The notes under the pieces: model-generated | Told to the model about the DNA's origin: nothing | Database searches by the model: none | The model's input: the letters and a program-made list of their open reading frames with translations, nothing else | Assembly (NCBI GenBank): GCA_938010425.1 | Contig: CALLUO010000085.1 | Span: 1 to 40,835 of the forward strand | DNA from: an uncultured Elioraea sp. | Lineage (GTDB): Bacteria > Pseudomonadota > Alphaproteobacteria > Acetobacterales > Acetobacteraceae | Length of the DNA stretch: 40,835 nt | Direction of reading: 5' to 3' | Made by a program: the position numbers and the translations under genes | Part shown: one piece after another, positions 39,936-40,835 of the stretch | How the letters are laid out: each line of letters starts with the position of its first letter | How positions within the stretch are numbered: position 1 is the stretch's first letter

Positions 39936-40835
39936 TCAGGTGCCGATGCCGCCTAAGGCGATGTACTTTACCTCCAGATACTCCTCAAGGCCGTGATGCG
40001 CCCCCTCGCGGCCAAGCCCGCTCTCCTTGTAGCCGCCGAAGGGCGCCACTTCCGTAGAGATGATGCCCTCATTGACGCCGATGATGCCGTACTCCAGCGC
40101 CTCGGCCACGCGCATAATCCGACCGACGTCGCGGGCGTAAAAATACGCGGCAAGCCCGTAGGGCGTGTCGTTGGCAAGGCGAATTGCCTCCTCCTCGGTC
40201 GCGAACTTGAACAAAGGCGCGACGGGGCCGAAGGTCTCCTCTCGAAAGATGCGCGCTGAAGGCTGCACGTCGGCCAAAACTGTGGGTTCGAAAAACGTTC
40301 CGCCTAAGGCATGACGTCTGCCGCCCGTGAGCACGCGCGCTCCCTTGGCCACCGCATCGGCGATGTGCTCCTCTACCTTACGCACCGCCTCCTCGTTGAT
40401 CAGAGGACCCTGCACCACGCCGGGCTCTGTGCCGGGGCCCACTTTCATCGCCCGCACGGCTGCAGCGAATTTTCCCGCGAAGGCCTCGTATACTCGCTCC
40501 TGTACCAGGATTCGATTGGCACAGACACAAGTCTGGCCCGTGTTACGATATTTGGAGGCAACCGCACCGGAAACCGCGGCGTCAAGATCGGCGTCGTCGA
40601 ACACGATGAAGGGCGCGTTCCCGCCGAGCTCCATGCTCACGCGCTTCACGGTGGAGGCGCTCTGGGCGAGGATCACCTTGCCGACCTCCGTCGAGCCGGT
40701 GAAGGACACTTTGCGCACGAGCGGATTCTGTGTGAGTTCGCTACCAAGTTCGTCCGAGGGGCCGGTGATGATGTTCAACACGCCGGGGGGAAGCCCTGCG
40801 CGTTCGGCAAGCACGCCGATGGCAAGCGCGGTGAA
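39936..40835 (-). CDS. gabD: Succinate-semialdehyde dehydrogenase, 5' end off window
   Basis: The visible part is the last about 299 residues of an aldehyde dehydrogenase; the gene continues beyond base 40835. It shows LPPGVLNIITGPSDELG, VSFTGSTEVGKVI with the NAD loop, VSMELGGNAPFIVFDDADLD with the general-base Glu, and NTGQTCVCANRILVQE with the catalytic Cys followed by a second Cys. FREETFGPVAPLFKF and EVAPFGGYKESGLGREGAHH are GabD-like. The double-Cys CVC motif and the SGLGREG end are typical of succinate/glutarate-semialdehyde dehydrogenases, which oxidise succinate semialdehyde to succinate. It would precede gor in the same direction. Confidence 0.88.
   Translation of the reverse strand, partial: FTALAIGVLAERAGLPPGVLNIITGPSDELGSELTQNPLVRKVSFTGSTEVGKVILAQSASTVKRVSMELGGNAPFIVFDDADLDAAVSGAVASKYRNTGQTCVCANRILVQERVYEAFAGKFAAAVRAMKVGPGTEPGVVQGPLINEEAVRKVEEHIADAVAKGARVLTGGRRHALGGTFFEPTVLADVQPSARIFREETFGPVAPLFKFATEEEAIRLANDTPYGLAAYFYARDVGRIMRVAEALEYGIIGVNEGIISTEVAPFGGYKESGLGREGAHHGLEEYLEVKYIALGGIGT

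Overview
The base composition (high GC), gene content and protein motifs point to an alphaproteobacterium, most likely of the Acetobacteraceae/Rhodospirillales; the family-level placement is an inference from recognised protein styles, not a computed phylogeny. About 35 intact or edge-truncated protein genes and several decayed ones were found. I saw no rRNA, tRNA or CRISPR array.

Layout. (1) 1-2.9 kb, plus strand: the tail of a tyrosine recombinase abuts a heavily decayed MCE/Mla lipid-transport operon (mlaE, mlaF, mlaD and a PqiC/YmbA-type auxiliary lipoprotein), broken by at least six in-frame stops and several frameshifts. (2) 2.9-9.3 kb: a homogentisate catabolic operon on the minus strand (hmgA, fumarylacetoacetate hydrolase, metallo-beta-lactamase-fold protein, FAD monooxygenase, DUF2783, maiA) with a divergent marR whose start codon lies inside a perfect 14-bp palindrome. 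(3) 9.25-11 kb: two radC-type genes in tandem, with extra copies of the radC 3' tail between them. (4) 11-24.9 kb: DUF4387, AtuA (DUF1446), a sensorless sigma-54 activator, a decayed glutamate-cyclase (DUF4392) gene, a DctPQM TRAP transporter, a C45 NTN-hydrolase and a complete dipeptide-type ABC transporter. (5) 25-26.8 kb: rpsD, a small membrane protein and trmJ. (6) 26.9-28.5 kb: a metal module of a CsoR/RcnR repressor, a His-rich NicO exporter and a DUF305 protein, with its operator. (7) 28.5-40.8 kb: housekeeping genes on the minus strand (cimA, cysS, gltX, a small unknown, nadE, EamA transporter, pncB, class II DAHP synthase, glutathione reductase and a truncated succinate-semialdehyde dehydrogenase).

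How it works together. The most interesting region is 11-24.9 kb. Three sites with the -24/-12 sigma-54 promoter pattern sit in front of three transcription units: atuA-DUF4387, DUF4392-dctPQM and dppABCDF-C45. The only enhancer-binding activator in the window lies between the first two. I infer a local sigma-54 regulon for scavenging small organic acid, peptide or amide compounds. The regulon and its substrate are inference; the gene families and promoter strings are visible in the sequence.

The homogentisate operon carries the three ring-cleavage steps plus a flavin monooxygenase/DUF2783 pair that resembles a two-component 3-hydroxyphenylacetate 6-hydroxylase, so it may both make and degrade homogentisate.
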